Shown here piece by piece: positions 17,995-27,646 of a DNA stretch of 64,000 nt. The translations under genes and the position numbers were made by a program. Position 1 is the stretch's first letter. Each line of letters starts with the position of its first letter. Source of the DNA: CAYVTV01 sp964526475 (GTDB lineage Bacteria > Bacteroidota > Bacteroidia > Bacteroidales > GCA-2748055); the NCBI GenBank assembly GCA_964526475.1, contig CAZGKF010000007.1, positions 22,078-86,077 on the forward strand. The letters are read 5' to 3'. The notes beneath the pieces are model-generated. The model was not told where the DNA came from. It saw only the letters and a program-made list of their open reading frames with translations, and did not search any database.

Positions 17995-20544
17995 TTAAAC
18001 CCTTAAACCAATTATCAGCACATCATCTATCTGATCAATATTGCTTCGCCACATATCGAAAAGATTCGAGAGTTCTTCTTTTTGCTCCTTCATTGACATT
18101 TGCTGAATGCTTTTCAGTGTGTCGCGGAAGCGATTATACTTAAACTTTTTGCCATAAGGACCCCCGAATTGATCGGCAAATCCGTCTGAGAAAATATAAA
18201 TAATGTCATCTTTCTTCAGATCAATATGGTGCATTGTGAATGAACCGGTTTGCCGATCAGAAATTCCTATAGGCTTTTTATCAGCCGGAAATATATCCAG
18301 ATTCCCATCCCTTAAAAGATACATTGGATTATTAGCTCCGGAGAATTGGAGATTTAGGTTTTTCTTATCATATACTAAAAGCGCAATGTCCATTCCATCC
18401 TTAGTTTCTCCTTCAATCCCCCGTTGCTTAAGGGAATTAATAACTTCATTGCATAATTTTCCCAGTATCAGGGATGAGGTAAGTTCTTCATTTCTACTTA
18501 CAATCTCATTTAGAAAAGTAACACCAAGCATGCTCATAAATGCACCAGGTACACCATGGCCCGTGCAATCAGCAGCTGCTACCAAATATTTATCATTTTT
18601 CTTTGCTGCCCAGTAAAAGTCGCCGCTAACAATATCTTTAGGTTTAAAGAAAAGAAAGTAATCGGCAAAAACTCCATCAAGGAAGTTCGCAGGAGGAAGA
18701 ACGGCCGACTGGATGCGGCGGGCATATTGTATACTGTCGGTTATACTCTTGTTCTTCTCTTCAATTAGTTCTTTCTGTTGAATTATCTGCTCATTCTGTG
18801 TCAGTATTTCTTCATTTTTCTGCTCCAGTACATTATTTTTTTCCTCAATTTCTGTTTTTTGTTTAGCAAGAACCTGATTTTTATTCCTTACTATAAAAAA
18901 CCCGGAAATAACAAATACTATTATTAAGGCAAAAAGCATTAACATCCATGTGATCCTTTTCCTTGCTTCTATTTCTTTTTCAATTACCAGTTCCTGCCTT
19001 TCTTTCTCAATCTCCAGCAAACGGATCTCCTTAATTCTTTCCTTTTCTTCTGTTTCTTTTTGTTTAAGCAATAACTCCCTTATCTCTTTATCTTGTTCCA
19101 GTGCTTCAATTTCCTTTTGTCGGATTTCTGAGGCGTGCTTTTCCCTTGTAAGCTCAACAGACTGAAGTATTCTCTCTTTTTCACTTTGTTCAAGTTCACG
19201 GTCCCTCCTTAATAATTCAATTTCCTTTCCTCTTTTCTCAGCTTCAATCTGGAGATTTCTTAGTTCAAGCTCTTTAAGTTCTTCGTCTGCAAGAATTAAT
19301 CTTAGTTCCTTTTCTGTTTTTTCAAGTTCAAGTGTTTTTTGAGCAAGTTGTTGCTCAGTAAGCCTTTGTTCAACCAATAAGGAATCCCTGAGATTAAGAT
19401 ATAACTCGTAATATGCAAGTGCTCTGATATTATCATTTCCAAGTTTTAATATTTTTGAATATGTAAGATAACATTCCTGTAACAGTGCTTTATTTTCCGT
19501 AAGCTTAGCTGATTCTATGGAACTACTACTAAAAATGCCCGCATTATACAAGTCTTTTCGGCTTAGGTATACAAGTGCTGTAATATTCTGAAGACTGGCC
19601 AGTTCTGAATGATTTTTCTGCGATTTTCGTATTTCAAGTGCTTGCCGGAGATATTTAAGTGAATTATCGTGTTCATTAAGATTCTGATAACAAATTCCAA
19701 GATTTGTAAATAAAAAAGATTTTCTATCAGGATCATCCAATATATTCTCCCCAGGTTTAATGGCATTTAAAAAGTATTCCGATGCTTTTCTGTAATTCCC
19801 CTCAAGTTGATGTGTATAACCTATATTGTTTGATAGCAATGCCATTGATGCACTATCATTTTGCGCTTCAAAATGATTAAATAACTTATGGTTTATTTCA
19901 ATATTTTTCTGATAGTAATTTTGTTTAAGATATAATTCCGAGAGTTTATAAAGACTCCGTAAATAGGTATCCATATTTTTATTTTTTTCGGCCCATGTCA
20001 GCAAATCCTTGTATCCCTCTTCAGCTTCAGTATAATTCTTAGAAATTGATAAGGCATCAGCTTTTTTCTCAATGAGAACAGGATTGTATGTAAGTTCAGG
20101 AAAATCAGGAAGTTTGTTAAGTGCTCTTATATAATACTCACTGGCTTTTGCATACATCTTCATGTTGACAAAAAGATCTCCCGCAGTTTCAAAGGCGTTT
20201 ACAATCTCCGGCGCTGAAACTTTTTCATATGCAACTGTTGCCCTGATAATATAAAGAATTCCATGCTCCGGCCTGCCGGCAGCTGAGTGGGAAAGTCCAA
20301 GCAACAGCATAATATCTCCCATTATATCATACGCTTCAGATATGGTTGAGATTTGCAGTGATTTTTCAGCGATCTTTATCGCTTCTTCGAAATCATTTCC
20401 CTTGTATTTCTTAGTTGCTTCCTCATATATCCGGATTACCTTAAGGCTGTCATAATTATATATTTCCTGGGAAAATAAAATATTATTTCCAAATGATAAA
20501 ACTATTAGCGCAGAGGATAAAATAATATGTTTCAGGACAGACAT
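17995..20544 (-). CDS. TPR / transmembrane / SpoIIE-type PP2C serine phosphatase
   Basis: About 849 residues from the ATG at 20544. I chose it over an in-frame ATG at 20607 because a signal peptide (M-S-V-L-K-H-I-I-L-S-S-A-L) starts exactly there. In order: periplasmic TPR array about 25-385, a long charged coiled coil, one membrane helix about 528-550 (W-M-L-M-L-F-A-L-I-I-V-F), a second coiled coil, and a cytoplasmic SpoIIE phosphatase domain from about 625. Metal-binding aspartates are visible in A-A-A-D-C-T-G-H-G-V-P-G and I-F-S-D-G-F-A-D. Such proteins dephosphorylate STAS-domain antagonists. It lies 74 bases behind a TonB-dependent receptor gene on the same strand, which suggests a receptor-linked signal. 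The STAS protein at 13789 is a possible substrate. Confidence 0.85.
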   Translation of the reverse strand: MSVLKHIILSSALIVLSFGNNILFSQEIYNYDSLKVIRIYEEATKKYKGNDFEEAIKIAEKSLQISTISEAYDIMGDIMLLLGLSHSAAGRPEHGILYIIRATVAYEKVSAPEIVNAFETAGDLFVNMKMYAKASEYYIRALNKLPDFPELTYNPVLIEKKADALSISKNYTEAEEGYKDLLTWAEKNKNMDTYLRSLYKLSELYLKQNYYQKNIEINHKLFNHFEAQNDSASMALLSNNIGYTHQLEGNYRKASEYFLNAIKPGENILDDPDRKSFLFTNLGICYQNLNEHDNSLKYLRQALEIRKSQKNHSELASLQNITALVYLSRKDLYNAGIFSSSSIESAKLTENKALLQECYLTYSKILKLGNDNIRALAYYELYLNLRDSLLVEQRLTEQQLAQKTLELEKTEKELRLILADEELKELELRNLQIEAEKRGKEIELLRRDRELEQSEKERILQSVELTREKHASEIRQKEIEALEQDKEIRELLLKQKETEEKERIKEIRLLEIEKERQELVIEKEIEARKRITWMLMLFALIIVFVISGFFIVRNKNQVLAKQKTEIEEKNNVLEQKNEEILTQNEQIIQQKELIEEKNKSITDSIQYARRIQSAVLPPANFLDGVFADYFLFFKPKDIVSGDFYWAAKKNDKYLVAAADCTGHGVPGAFMSMLGVTFLNEIVSRNEELTSSLILGKLCNEVINSLKQRGIEGETKDGMDIALLVYDKKNLNLQFSGANNPMYLLRDGNLDIFPADKKPIGISDRQTGSFTMHHIDLKKDDIIYIFSDGFADQFGGPYGKKFKYNRFRDTLKSIQQMSMKEQKEELSNLFDMWRSNIDQIDDVLIIGLRV

Positions 20545-20618
20545 ATTTATAATTTCGTAATTATTTTCAATACGCGCATAATGTTTATTACTTTCCGGGA
20601 TAAACACATTATTTCTTT

Positions 20619-22994
20619 CTAGTTAAGATTATATGTAAGACCAATTCGTATGTGTCTTCTCATTTGCGGATTGTATGGTAAATCAGTTGCCTGCCCGGTT
20701 ACACCCAGACCTCCGTATTTCTCATCAAAAAGATTATTTGCTTTAATAAATAAGCGTAAATTTTCTCCAACGCGATAATTGGCATTTACGTCCATAAGGT
20801 AAAACCCGTCAACATCCCTGAAAAGGTCAGGGAACAAATCCTCGAAAGGGATAATTACCCTAAGCCATTTACTCATCCAGGCACTTTCAATATTAAAATA
20901 CAATCTTTCAACAGGATAAAGTGATGCTTTTAATTGGCCGAAATGCCGTGGCATAAGTTTAAATCCTCCAAGAAGGTTTGGGATATCAGTTAATCCCGGA
21001 ATTTTTTCACTTTTCTGTGCGAAACTAAGGCTCAATTCGAGATCAAGCTTAACTGCCTGTATAACATTTTTCCATCGGGCAGTTGCCTGAATCCCATATA
21101 AACGTGAAACAGAACCGGAAATATTCTCGCGGAATAATAAGCTGTCAAGTGGAGAGCCGGAATAGGCCTTGGGCAGGCTAAGTGACTCAACTTTAACATA
21201 TTTCTCCATTATGAGGTTGTTGATCTCATTATAATAAATGGATAAATTGATATCCATACGCTTCGCAAATCTTGTGCGTATTCCCAATTCAGTTGCCCTG
21301 AACTTTTCAGGAATAAGGTCAGGATTAGGAACTACCATATATCTTATTAGGGAAGGATCCTCCGGGGCAGGATAAGCAACCGATTGCCAGGCAAGATTTG
21401 CCGGGGCAGATTTATATGCAAACCCTATAGAACCAAAAAGTGAAGTTATCTCGGAATACTTGTATAGCATAGCAAACCTGGGACTAAATATGGTTGTAAG
21501 ATTACTTCTTTTATCAAATCTTAATCCTCCCATAAATGTGTACCGTTTTAATAACCAGTACAACTGCGTAAATCCGGATAATTCAGTAAACTTTTGTGGG
21601 TTAAAACCAAAATAACCGAGCAGACTATCGTATGGGAAAGAGAAATTGTCATACATTCCATAATTTTTGTAATCCCATGGGGAGTATAGATAGTTTGTAA
21701 GAGGAAAGTTTCTGGAACGCTGATAAGTGATCCCGGTAACTGATTCGATATTTTTCCCCGGGGTAAGGGTAAAAACCTGTTCAGCAAGAAAATCGTGCGA
21801 AGAAGAAAAGAGATAAACCTTATCAGTATTTTCAAGAAATGTAACTCCTAAACTGGAATTGCTATCCATGTTATACCACAGATTTGAAAGGTGAGTGGAA
21901 CTATGTATTACAGGAGATATGGCCAAATCATAACTCAGAGTTACTCTTTGTATTATATCTCCCCAATAATTCTGGGGATTATTATATTTGAAAAGATAGG
22001 GAGAACGGCCAATCGAACTGTGTGATCTCCTGTACATATTGTCGTATGAAAGACGCAAACCCCTGAAAGCCAGTTGAAGGCCTATCATATGACTATATGC
22101 AGGAAGATTCTCCAATTCGGGATTTTGGATGTCCCCTTCATACCTTTCAGGATAGTACTCCGAAATAAAATTTTGTTTGTTAATACTTTCATTCTGAAGA
22201 ACATCGGCTGTAATTTCCAGTGGCCTGTAATCCACACTGTTTAAGGTAATGTTTCTTCTGGTATTCTGAAGATAGCTTAAAGGATTATAGGCATCTGAAT
22301 ATCCTCTGGTTACCATCAGATCGGAGAGTTCATTTTTACTCCCATAAAAACTATAATTAAGAATGTTTCTGTTTTTTCCTGCTTTCCCGCCGATAATGAA
22401 ATTAATATAATTAAAATCACTTTGTCCCAGGCTGATATCTCCCTGTACAAATGTTCCTTCTTCTGCCTGGCGGGTTATAATGTTTATAACCCCTGATACG
22501 GCATCAGCCCCGTATATAGCTGCTCCCGGGCCATAAATAATTTCAATTCGCTCAGCTTGTCTTACCGGAAGTTGTGCGTCCAGTGGCATCCCGGAAACAA
22601 CAGATGGTTTTACCGGTAGTCCGTTTAAAAGGATCTTGGTATAGAAATTTCCTGTTAAACCCCTTACCTGATAACTGTTTCCAAGCTCTCCCGAGCCGGG
22701 TGTGGAAACCCTTATTCCGGGAAGGGACTTAAGCACATCAGTGAGTGTAGTATGCTGATTCCGGATTATCTCATCGTGTGTAACTACGTAAATTGTAATA
22801 GGTAAGTCAGATATATATTTTGTACTGCGTGATGCGGATACTACTTTGACTTGTCCGGTATCAGAATATTCCCTGATGTTTTCAGCTCCGAGAACATTCG
22901 ATTTTAACCACCCTGGAGGAGATTCAGGTTCCTGAGAATTGATTTTTTCAATTGAAAAACTCAGGCAGATAAAAATCAGGATGAATCTGAACAT
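20619..22994 (-). CDS. TonB-dependent outer-membrane receptor
   Basis: A 791-residue receptor. It has a signal peptide (about 1-20), a plug domain about 45-175 (V-K-V-V-S-A-S-R near 50 in the TonB-box position, L-P-G-I-R-V, then G-A-D-A-V-S-G-V-I-N-I-I-T), and a 22-strand-type barrel to the end, closing in I-R-I-G-L-T-Y-N-L-N. It lacks the N-terminal carboxypeptidase-like domain and the partner SusD gene of polysaccharide-uptake receptors, so a vitamin, siderophore, metal or small-ligand cargo is more likely. The ligand cannot be read from sequence. It is the first gene of an apparent operon with the SpoIIE phosphatase. Confidence 0.9.
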   Translation of the reverse strand: MFRFILIFICLSFSIEKINSQEPESPPGWLKSNVLGAENIREYSDTGQVKVVSASRSTKYISDLPITIYVVTHDEIIRNQHTTLTDVLKSLPGIRVSTPGSGELGNSYQVRGLTGNFYTKILLNGLPVKPSVVSGMPLDAQLPVRQAERIEIIYGPGAAIYGADAVSGVINIITRQAEEGTFVQGDISLGQSDFNYINFIIGGKAGKNRNILNYSFYGSKNELSDLMVTRGYSDAYNPLSYLQNTRRNITLNSVDYRPLEITADVLQNESINKQNFISEYYPERYEGDIQNPELENLPAYSHMIGLQLAFRGLRLSYDNMYRRSHSSIGRSPYLFKYNNPQNYWGDIIQRVTLSYDLAISPVIHSSTHLSNLWYNMDSNSSLGVTFLENTDKVYLFSSSHDFLAEQVFTLTPGKNIESVTGITYQRSRNFPLTNYLYSPWDYKNYGMYDNFSFPYDSLLGYFGFNPQKFTELSGFTQLYWLLKRYTFMGGLRFDKRSNLTTIFSPRFAMLYKYSEITSLFGSIGFAYKSAPANLAWQSVAYPAPEDPSLIRYMVVPNPDLIPEKFRATELGIRTRFAKRMDINLSIYYNEINNLIMEKYVKVESLSLPKAYSGSPLDSLLFRENISGSVSRLYGIQATARWKNVIQAVKLDLELSLSFAQKSEKIPGLTDIPNLLGGFKLMPRHFGQLKASLYPVERLYFNIESAWMSKWLRVIIPFEDLFPDLFRDVDGFYLMDVNANYRVGENLRLFIKANNLFDEKYGGLGVTGQATDLPYNPQMRRHIRIGLTYNLN

Positions 22995-23154
22995 AACTGC
23001 TGTTTTTTTTCAAAAATAAACAAAATATTAATCCCGACATTACTTAAAAATTCATCTGTTTTACTACTTATATTTTATGAATCTTGATTTCTGATATGTT
23101 CAGTAATTTTAAGGTATGCTATTAAGCAAGCTTTATCCACTAAAAAAAATATAT

Positions 23155-23162
23155 TACTTTTG
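23155..23162 (+). promoter_or_regulatory. Candidate gcvT promoter
   Basis: TACTTTTG matches the Bacteroidota -7 consensus TAnnTTTG, 28 bases before the gcvT ATG. A TTTA at 23132-23135 sits 19 bases upstream and could serve as the -33 element (consensus TTTG). Confidence 0.45.
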
Positions 23163-23190
23163 CTAATATAAAAAATATAAATCATAAAGT

Positions 23191-24285
23191 ATGGTGAAAA
23201 ATACTGTCTTCTTTGATGTTCATAAGGCTCTTGACGCCAGGATCAAACCTTTTGCAGGATTCAATATGCCTGTTGAGTATTCCGGTGTAATTGATGAACA
23301 TTTAAATGTGAGACGAAAACTTGGTATTTTTGATGTTTCACATATGGGAGAGATATGGGTAAAGGGAGAAAAAGCCAAAGATTTTATTCAGAAAGTAACT
23401 ACCAATGATGTTAGCAGTCTTTCGCCGGGGAAAGTACAGTATTCATGCTTTCCAAATGGAAATGGAGGAATAATTGACGATATTCTCGTTTATCAATACT
23501 CCGATACAAAATATCTGCTTGTCGTTAATGCTTCAAATATAGATAAAGACTGGAACTGGCTTGTTAGTCAGAATAATCCGGGAGTTGTACTTGAGAATGC
23601 TTCAGATCATATTTCGCAGGTTGCAGTTCAGGGACCTTTAGCAGTTGAAGCTTTGCAAAAGCTTACAGATATTGATCTTGCCAATCTGAAAAGCTTTACA
23701 TTTATTACCGCCCCATTTGCAGGGATACAGGAAGTAATAATTTCAGCTACCGGATATACCGGCTCAGGGGGTCTTGAACTATATTTTTACAATGATTACG
23801 GGCCGGCTATCTGGAATAAGATAATGGAGGCGGGGAGGAGTTACGGCATCAAGCCTGCCGGACTTGCTGCCAGGGATACACTCAGACTCGAGATGGGATA
23901 TTGCCTTTATGGGAATGATATTGACGACACAACATCGCCGATTGAAGCAGGATTGGGATGGATAACTAAATTTTCGGAAGGAAACGACTTTATTGACAGG
24001 AATTTTCTGGAGATGCAAAAAGCCAGGGGAGTAAAACGTAAACTTGTTGGCTTTGAAATGATAGACAAAGGAATTCCCCGTCAGCATTATGAAGTTCATA
24101 ACAATGAAGGGGAAATTATTGGTAAAGTTACTTCAGGAACTATTTCTCCCGTGCTTAATAAAGGAATTGGGATGGCCTATGTACTAAATGATTTTGCTTC
24201 AGAAGGTAATGACATCATTATTCTGATCAGAAACAAAAATCTTAAAGCCAGAATAGTACAACCCCCTTTCTTTAAAGGTATTTAA
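23191..24285 (+). CDS. gcvT: Aminomethyltransferase, glycine cleavage system T protein
   Basis: A 364-residue T protein, which moves the aminomethyl carbon from lipoyl-H protein to tetrahydrofolate, giving methylene-THF and ammonia. Diagnostic blocks: F-A-G-F-N-M-P-V-E-Y near residue 22, F-D-V-S-H-M-G-E near 48, A-T-G-Y-T-G-S-G-G-L-E near 187, and A-A-R-D-T-L-R-L-E-M-G near 225. Length is normal. The other glycine-cleavage genes (gcvH, gcvP, lpd) are not in the window. I saw no glycine riboswitch upstream; a TACTTTTG -7 box is present. It is followed by comB on the same strand after 58 bases. Confidence 0.95.
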   Translation: MVKNTVFFDVHKALDARIKPFAGFNMPVEYSGVIDEHLNVRRKLGIFDVSHMGEIWVKGEKAKDFIQKVTTNDVSSLSPGKVQYSCFPNGNGGIIDDILVYQYSDTKYLLVVNASNIDKDWNWLVSQNNPGVVLENASDHISQVAVQGPLAVEALQKLTDIDLANLKSFTFITAPFAGIQEVIISATGYTGSGGLELYFYNDYGPAIWNKIMEAGRSYGIKPAGLAARDTLRLEMGYCLYGNDIDDTTSPIEAGLGWITKFSEGNDFIDRNFLEMQKARGVKRKLVGFEMIDKGIPRQHYEVHNNEGEIIGKVTSGTISPVLNKGIGMAYVLNDFASEGNDIIILIRNKNLKARIVQPPFFKGI

Positions 24286-24343
24286 TCAAAATAGTTATCA
24301 GATATAAGTTTATTATAATATTCTTGTAAACATTTTCCGGAAA

Positions 24344-25060
24344 ATGAATAAAATTGAAGTTTGTTTCACTCCGGCTCTGTATCCCTATTTTCATAATAAG
24401 GAGGCTGTAGTGGTTGTTGTTGACATCCTGCGTGCTTCTTCAGCAATTTGTACCGCTTTTATGAATGGAGTTAAGCGGATTATTCCTGTTGAAACGCTTG
24501 AGGAGGCGAGGATTATGAAAGACAAAGGATATATGGTTGCCGCTGAAAGGGATGGAATTGTCAGAGATTTTGCTGATTTTGGAAATTCACCATTTAATTT
24601 TACTCCTGAAAGAGTAAGGGATAAAGATATAGTTTACAGCACTACTAATGGTACCCAGACTATCAAACTGGCAGCTTCATCTTATTCAGTTGTTATTGCT
24701 TCATTCCTGAATTTCTCTGCAATCGGTAAATATATTCTCGCAGAAAACAGAGATCTGCTTATACTATGTGCAGGTTGGAAGAATAAGTTTAATCTGGAGG
24801 ACACACTTTTTGCAGGTGCTCTTACAGATTTCCTGCTTAATGAAAGAAATTACCAGACTTTTTGCGATTCAGCCTGTGCATCTCAGGATTTGTGGAGCCT
24901 TGCCAGAAATGATCTGTTTGGTTATCTGGAAAAAGCTGCACAGCGGCATAGATTAAAGAAAAACAGACTGGATGATGTTATTGAGTATTGCCATACATTT
25001 GATCAGACAAGTATTATACCGGTTCTTAAAAATGAGTATCTGGTACCCATGTCAAATTGA
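24344..25060 (+). CDS. comB: 2-phosphosulfolactate phosphatase-family protein (ComB-like)
   Basis: A 238-residue protein of the ComB family. Typical blocks are V-V-D-I-L-R-A-S-S-A near residue 27, G-N-S-P-F-N-F-T-P near 81, and Y-S-T-T-N-G-T-Q-T-I near 99. The founding enzyme is a magnesium-dependent acid phosphatase that hydrolyses 2-phosphosulfolactate in coenzyme M synthesis. Bacteria of this group are not expected to make coenzyme M, and comA/comC are not adjacent, so the physiological substrate here is uncertain. Position behind gcvT suggests cotranscription but no metabolic link is obvious. Confidence 0.85.
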   Translation: MNKIEVCFTPALYPYFHNKEAVVVVVDILRASSAICTAFMNGVKRIIPVETLEEARIMKDKGYMVAAERDGIVRDFADFGNSPFNFTPERVRDKDIVYSTTNGTQTIKLAASSYSVVIASFLNFSAIGKYILAENRDLLILCAGWKNKFNLEDTLFAGALTDFLLNERNYQTFCDSACASQDLWSLARNDLFGYLEKAAQRHRLKKNRLDDVIEYCHTFDQTSIIPVLKNEYLVPMSN

Positions 25061-25378
25061 CATCAGCATCAGAAGTAATTAACAAAATGCCCTTATTTAT
25101 TAACCTTTTCCTAAGAGATTAATTAGAGATATAATTTTTTATTAATTTTAATGTCTGAATTTACTTCTTGAAAAAGAAATTCCATTATGAACGTATTTGA
25201 ATAAGCATGAATTCTTGTGATGATTATAGTTATCGTGGGAGCATAGAGTATTCAATAACTGAATAATAAGATTTAAAGAATTACTTATTGCGTATAACCA
25301 TTATAATATGCATGATATAAACATCTGCGAAACTTTAGTAATGTAACTTATATAATTAATCTTAAATATTATCAGATA
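25061..25378. other. Intergenic region upstream of serC
   Basis: A 318-base AT-rich spacer between comB and serC. It should contain the serC promoter and the comB 3' end. I find no convincing hairpin terminator, riboswitch, tRNA or TAnnTTTG element, and no open frame with a protein-like sequence. Confidence 0.5.
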
Positions 25379-26449
25379 ATGAAAAAGATCAATTTTTACG
25401 CAGGTCCATCCATCCTTTCTCCCTTTACAATAGAAAATACTGCTAAAGCGATTATGGATCTTAACAGCACAGGGCTTTCCCTTATGGAAATTTCCCACAG
25501 AAGTAAGGATTTTATGGCAATCATGAAAGAAACTACAGATCTTTTTAAGGAATTGCTTGATATTCCTTCCGGGTACTCGGTATTACTGCTCCAGGGAGGT
25601 GCAAGCCTTCAGTTTGCAATGGTACCAATGAATTATTTCATTAAGAAGGCTGCTTATCTGGATACAGGTTCCTGGGCTTCAAAGGCTATCAAAGAAGCAA
25701 AAATATTTGGTGAAGTGGATGTAGTTGCCTCTTCAAAAGATGAAACTTATTGTTATTTACCCAAAGGATGGAAAGTTCCGGAGGATGCTGATTATTTTCA
25801 TATTACCACAAATAATACTATATATGGAACAGAAATTAAAGAGGATATGGATTGTAAGATTCCTCTCATCGCTGATATGTCATCAGATATATTCAGCCGT
25901 CCACTTGATGTATCAAAATATGCATTAATATACGGTGGGGCTCAGAAGAATCTTGCACCTGCAGGTGTAGCGTTTGTAATAGTGAAGGATGATACTCTTG
26001 GTAAGCCTGAAAAGCCAATACCTACCATACTGAACTATAAAACCCATATTGAAAACGAATCAATGTTTAATACTCCTCCTTGTGTTGCAGTTTATTCTGC
26101 ACTCCAAACCCTGAAATGGTATAGGCAATTAGGTGGTATTTCCGCAATTCATAAAGTGAATATGGAGAAAGCAGATATACTCTACTCAGAAATAGACCGT
26201 AATAAGATTTTTAAGGGCACTGTGAAAAATCCTGAGGATCGTTCAATAATGAATGTGACTTTTATTATGAGTGACAATTATAAGGACAAGGAAGAAGAAT
26301 TCCTCGCACTGGCTTCTTCAAAAGGTATGGTAGGATTGAAAGGTCACCGTTCTGTCGGAGGATTCAGGGCCTCTATCTACAATGCAATGCCGGTATCAGG
26401 TGTAAAAGCACTTGTTGAAGTTATGAAAGAATTTGAAAGGAAAATATAA
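25379..26449 (+). CDS. serC: Phosphoserine aminotransferase
   Basis: A 356-residue fold-type I PLP aminotransferase that makes O-phosphoserine from 3-phosphohydroxypyruvate and glutamate. It starts with the characteristic N-F-Y-A-G-P-S-I-L; other family blocks are L-L-Q-G-G-A-S-L-Q-F near residue 80, the PLP-lysine block Y-G-G-A-Q-K-N-L-A-P-A-G near 187, and the C-terminal H-R-S-V-G-G-F-R-A-S. Length is standard. It begins the serC-serA-DUF1015 gene set, which recurs in Bacteroidota; the gaps here are 146 and 130 bases, so internal promoters are possible. Confidence 0.97.
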   Translation: MKKINFYAGPSILSPFTIENTAKAIMDLNSTGLSLMEISHRSKDFMAIMKETTDLFKELLDIPSGYSVLLLQGGASLQFAMVPMNYFIKKAAYLDTGSWASKAIKEAKIFGEVDVVASSKDETYCYLPKGWKVPEDADYFHITTNNTIYGTEIKEDMDCKIPLIADMSSDIFSRPLDVSKYALIYGGAQKNLAPAGVAFVIVKDDTLGKPEKPIPTILNYKTHIENESMFNTPPCVAVYSALQTLKWYRQLGGISAIHKVNMEKADILYSEIDRNKIFKGTVKNPEDRSIMNVTFIMSDNYKDKEEEFLALASSKGMVGLKGHRSVGGFRASIYNAMPVSGVKALVEVMKEFERKI

Positions 26450-26595
26450 TTTTTTTTTATTTGGAATCCTCATATAATCTATTATACATGATAATTATGA
26501 GTAAAGAATTGGAATTTCAATGAAACAGAAGTGATATGATAGAAATTTATTCAATATGCTTAAAAATAAATAATGTATAACCTAATCTTTTTCTC

Positions 26596-27516
26596 GTGAA
26601 AAAAATACTTGTAGCAACTGAAAAACCTTTCTCCAAAATTGCAGTATCAAATATAAAGGCTATTGTGGAAGACACAGGTTTTGAATTTCAGATTTTAGAA
26701 AAATATTCCGATAAGTCCGATCTTCTTAAAGCCGTAGCTGATGTGGATGCCCTAATAATTCGTTCCGATATTATCGATAAAGAAGTCCTTGATGCAGCAG
26801 GAAATCTTAAGATTGTTGTGCGGGCCGGGGCTGGCTACGATAATATTGACCTTAATACAGCTACCATAAAAAAAATAACAGCTATGAATACTCCGGGCCA
26901 AAACTCGAATGCGGTGGCTGAACTGGCTATTGGGATGATGATTTATCTGAATCGTAATAGATTCGATGGAACTACCGGTACGGAACTCAGAGGTAAAACC
27001 ATTGGCATTCATGCCTATGGCTACGTTGGACGGTTAGTCGCTCATATTGCAAAAGGCTTTGGGATGAAAGTTCATGCTTTCGATCCGTATGTTGACCATG
27101 TTATTATTGAACATGATGGAATTACAGTTGAGAATAGCGTTGAGGATATTTACAGTAAATGCCAGTATATTTCTCTTCACATACCTTTCGATGGAAAAAC
27201 AAAAGAGTCGGTTAATCTCGATCTTCTAAAACTGATGCCCACCGGAGCAACCCTGGTAAATACAGCCCGTAAGGAAGTGATTCATGAACCTTCGCTTTTA
27301 AGAATGTTTGAGGATCGTGCTGATTTCAGATATATTTCCGACATTACACCAAACTGTATTGATCAGATTGTTGGAAAGTTCGATGGAAGGTATTTCTTTA
27401 CCCCAAAAAAGGCTGGTGCTCAAACTGCAGAAGCAAATAATAATGCCGGAATAGCAGCTGCAAAACAAATAGTGGCATTTTTCAAAACAGGCGACACTAC
27501 TTTTAAAGTAAATTAG
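26596..27516 (+). CDS. serA: D-3-phosphoglycerate dehydrogenase, short lysine-type
   Basis: A 306-residue enzyme oxidising 3-phosphoglycerate to 3-phosphohydroxypyruvate, the first step of serine synthesis. It starts with GTG. Visible: R-A-G-A-G-Y-D-N-I-D-L near residue 75, the nucleotide motif G-I-H-A-Y-G-Y-V-G near 136, and N-T-A-R-K-E-V-I near 218 with the substrate/catalytic arginine. Where most of the family has P-H-I-G, this protein has T-P-K-K-A-G-A-Q-T, so a lysine stands in place of the catalytic histidine, as known for Bacteroides- and Entamoeba-type enzymes. It has no ACT or other C-terminal regulatory domain, so feedback inhibition by serine through an ACT domain is not expected. 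Confidence 0.93.
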   Translation: MKKILVATEKPFSKIAVSNIKAIVEDTGFEFQILEKYSDKSDLLKAVADVDALIIRSDIIDKEVLDAAGNLKIVVRAGAGYDNIDLNTATIKKITAMNTPGQNSNAVAELAIGMMIYLNRNRFDGTTGTELRGKTIGIHAYGYVGRLVAHIAKGFGMKVHAFDPYVDHVIIEHDGITVENSVEDIYSKCQYISLHIPFDGKTKESVNLDLLKLMPTGATLVNTARKEVIHEPSLLRMFEDRADFRYISDITPNCIDQIVGKFDGRYFFTPKKAGAQTAEANNNAGIAAAKQIVAFFKTGDTTFKVN

Positions 27517-27646
27517 TCTTATTTAAACTGACAGATTATTTGGATATTAAGTTATTAGGGAGGATGGAATTATCTTTCAAAGCTGGTAATCTCAAACCCA
27601 ATAACCAATAACACAATACCCGGATACTCTTTTAACCTTATATTTC

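Noticed and set aside
22995..23190. Glycine riboswitch upstream of gcvT
   Set aside because: The 196-base gap is AT-rich, without the paired aptamer-like G-rich stems; only a promoter box is visible.
24344..25060. comB as evidence for methanogen-like coenzyme M synthesis
   Set aside because: No other coenzyme M genes are visible, and the family is broader than that pathway.
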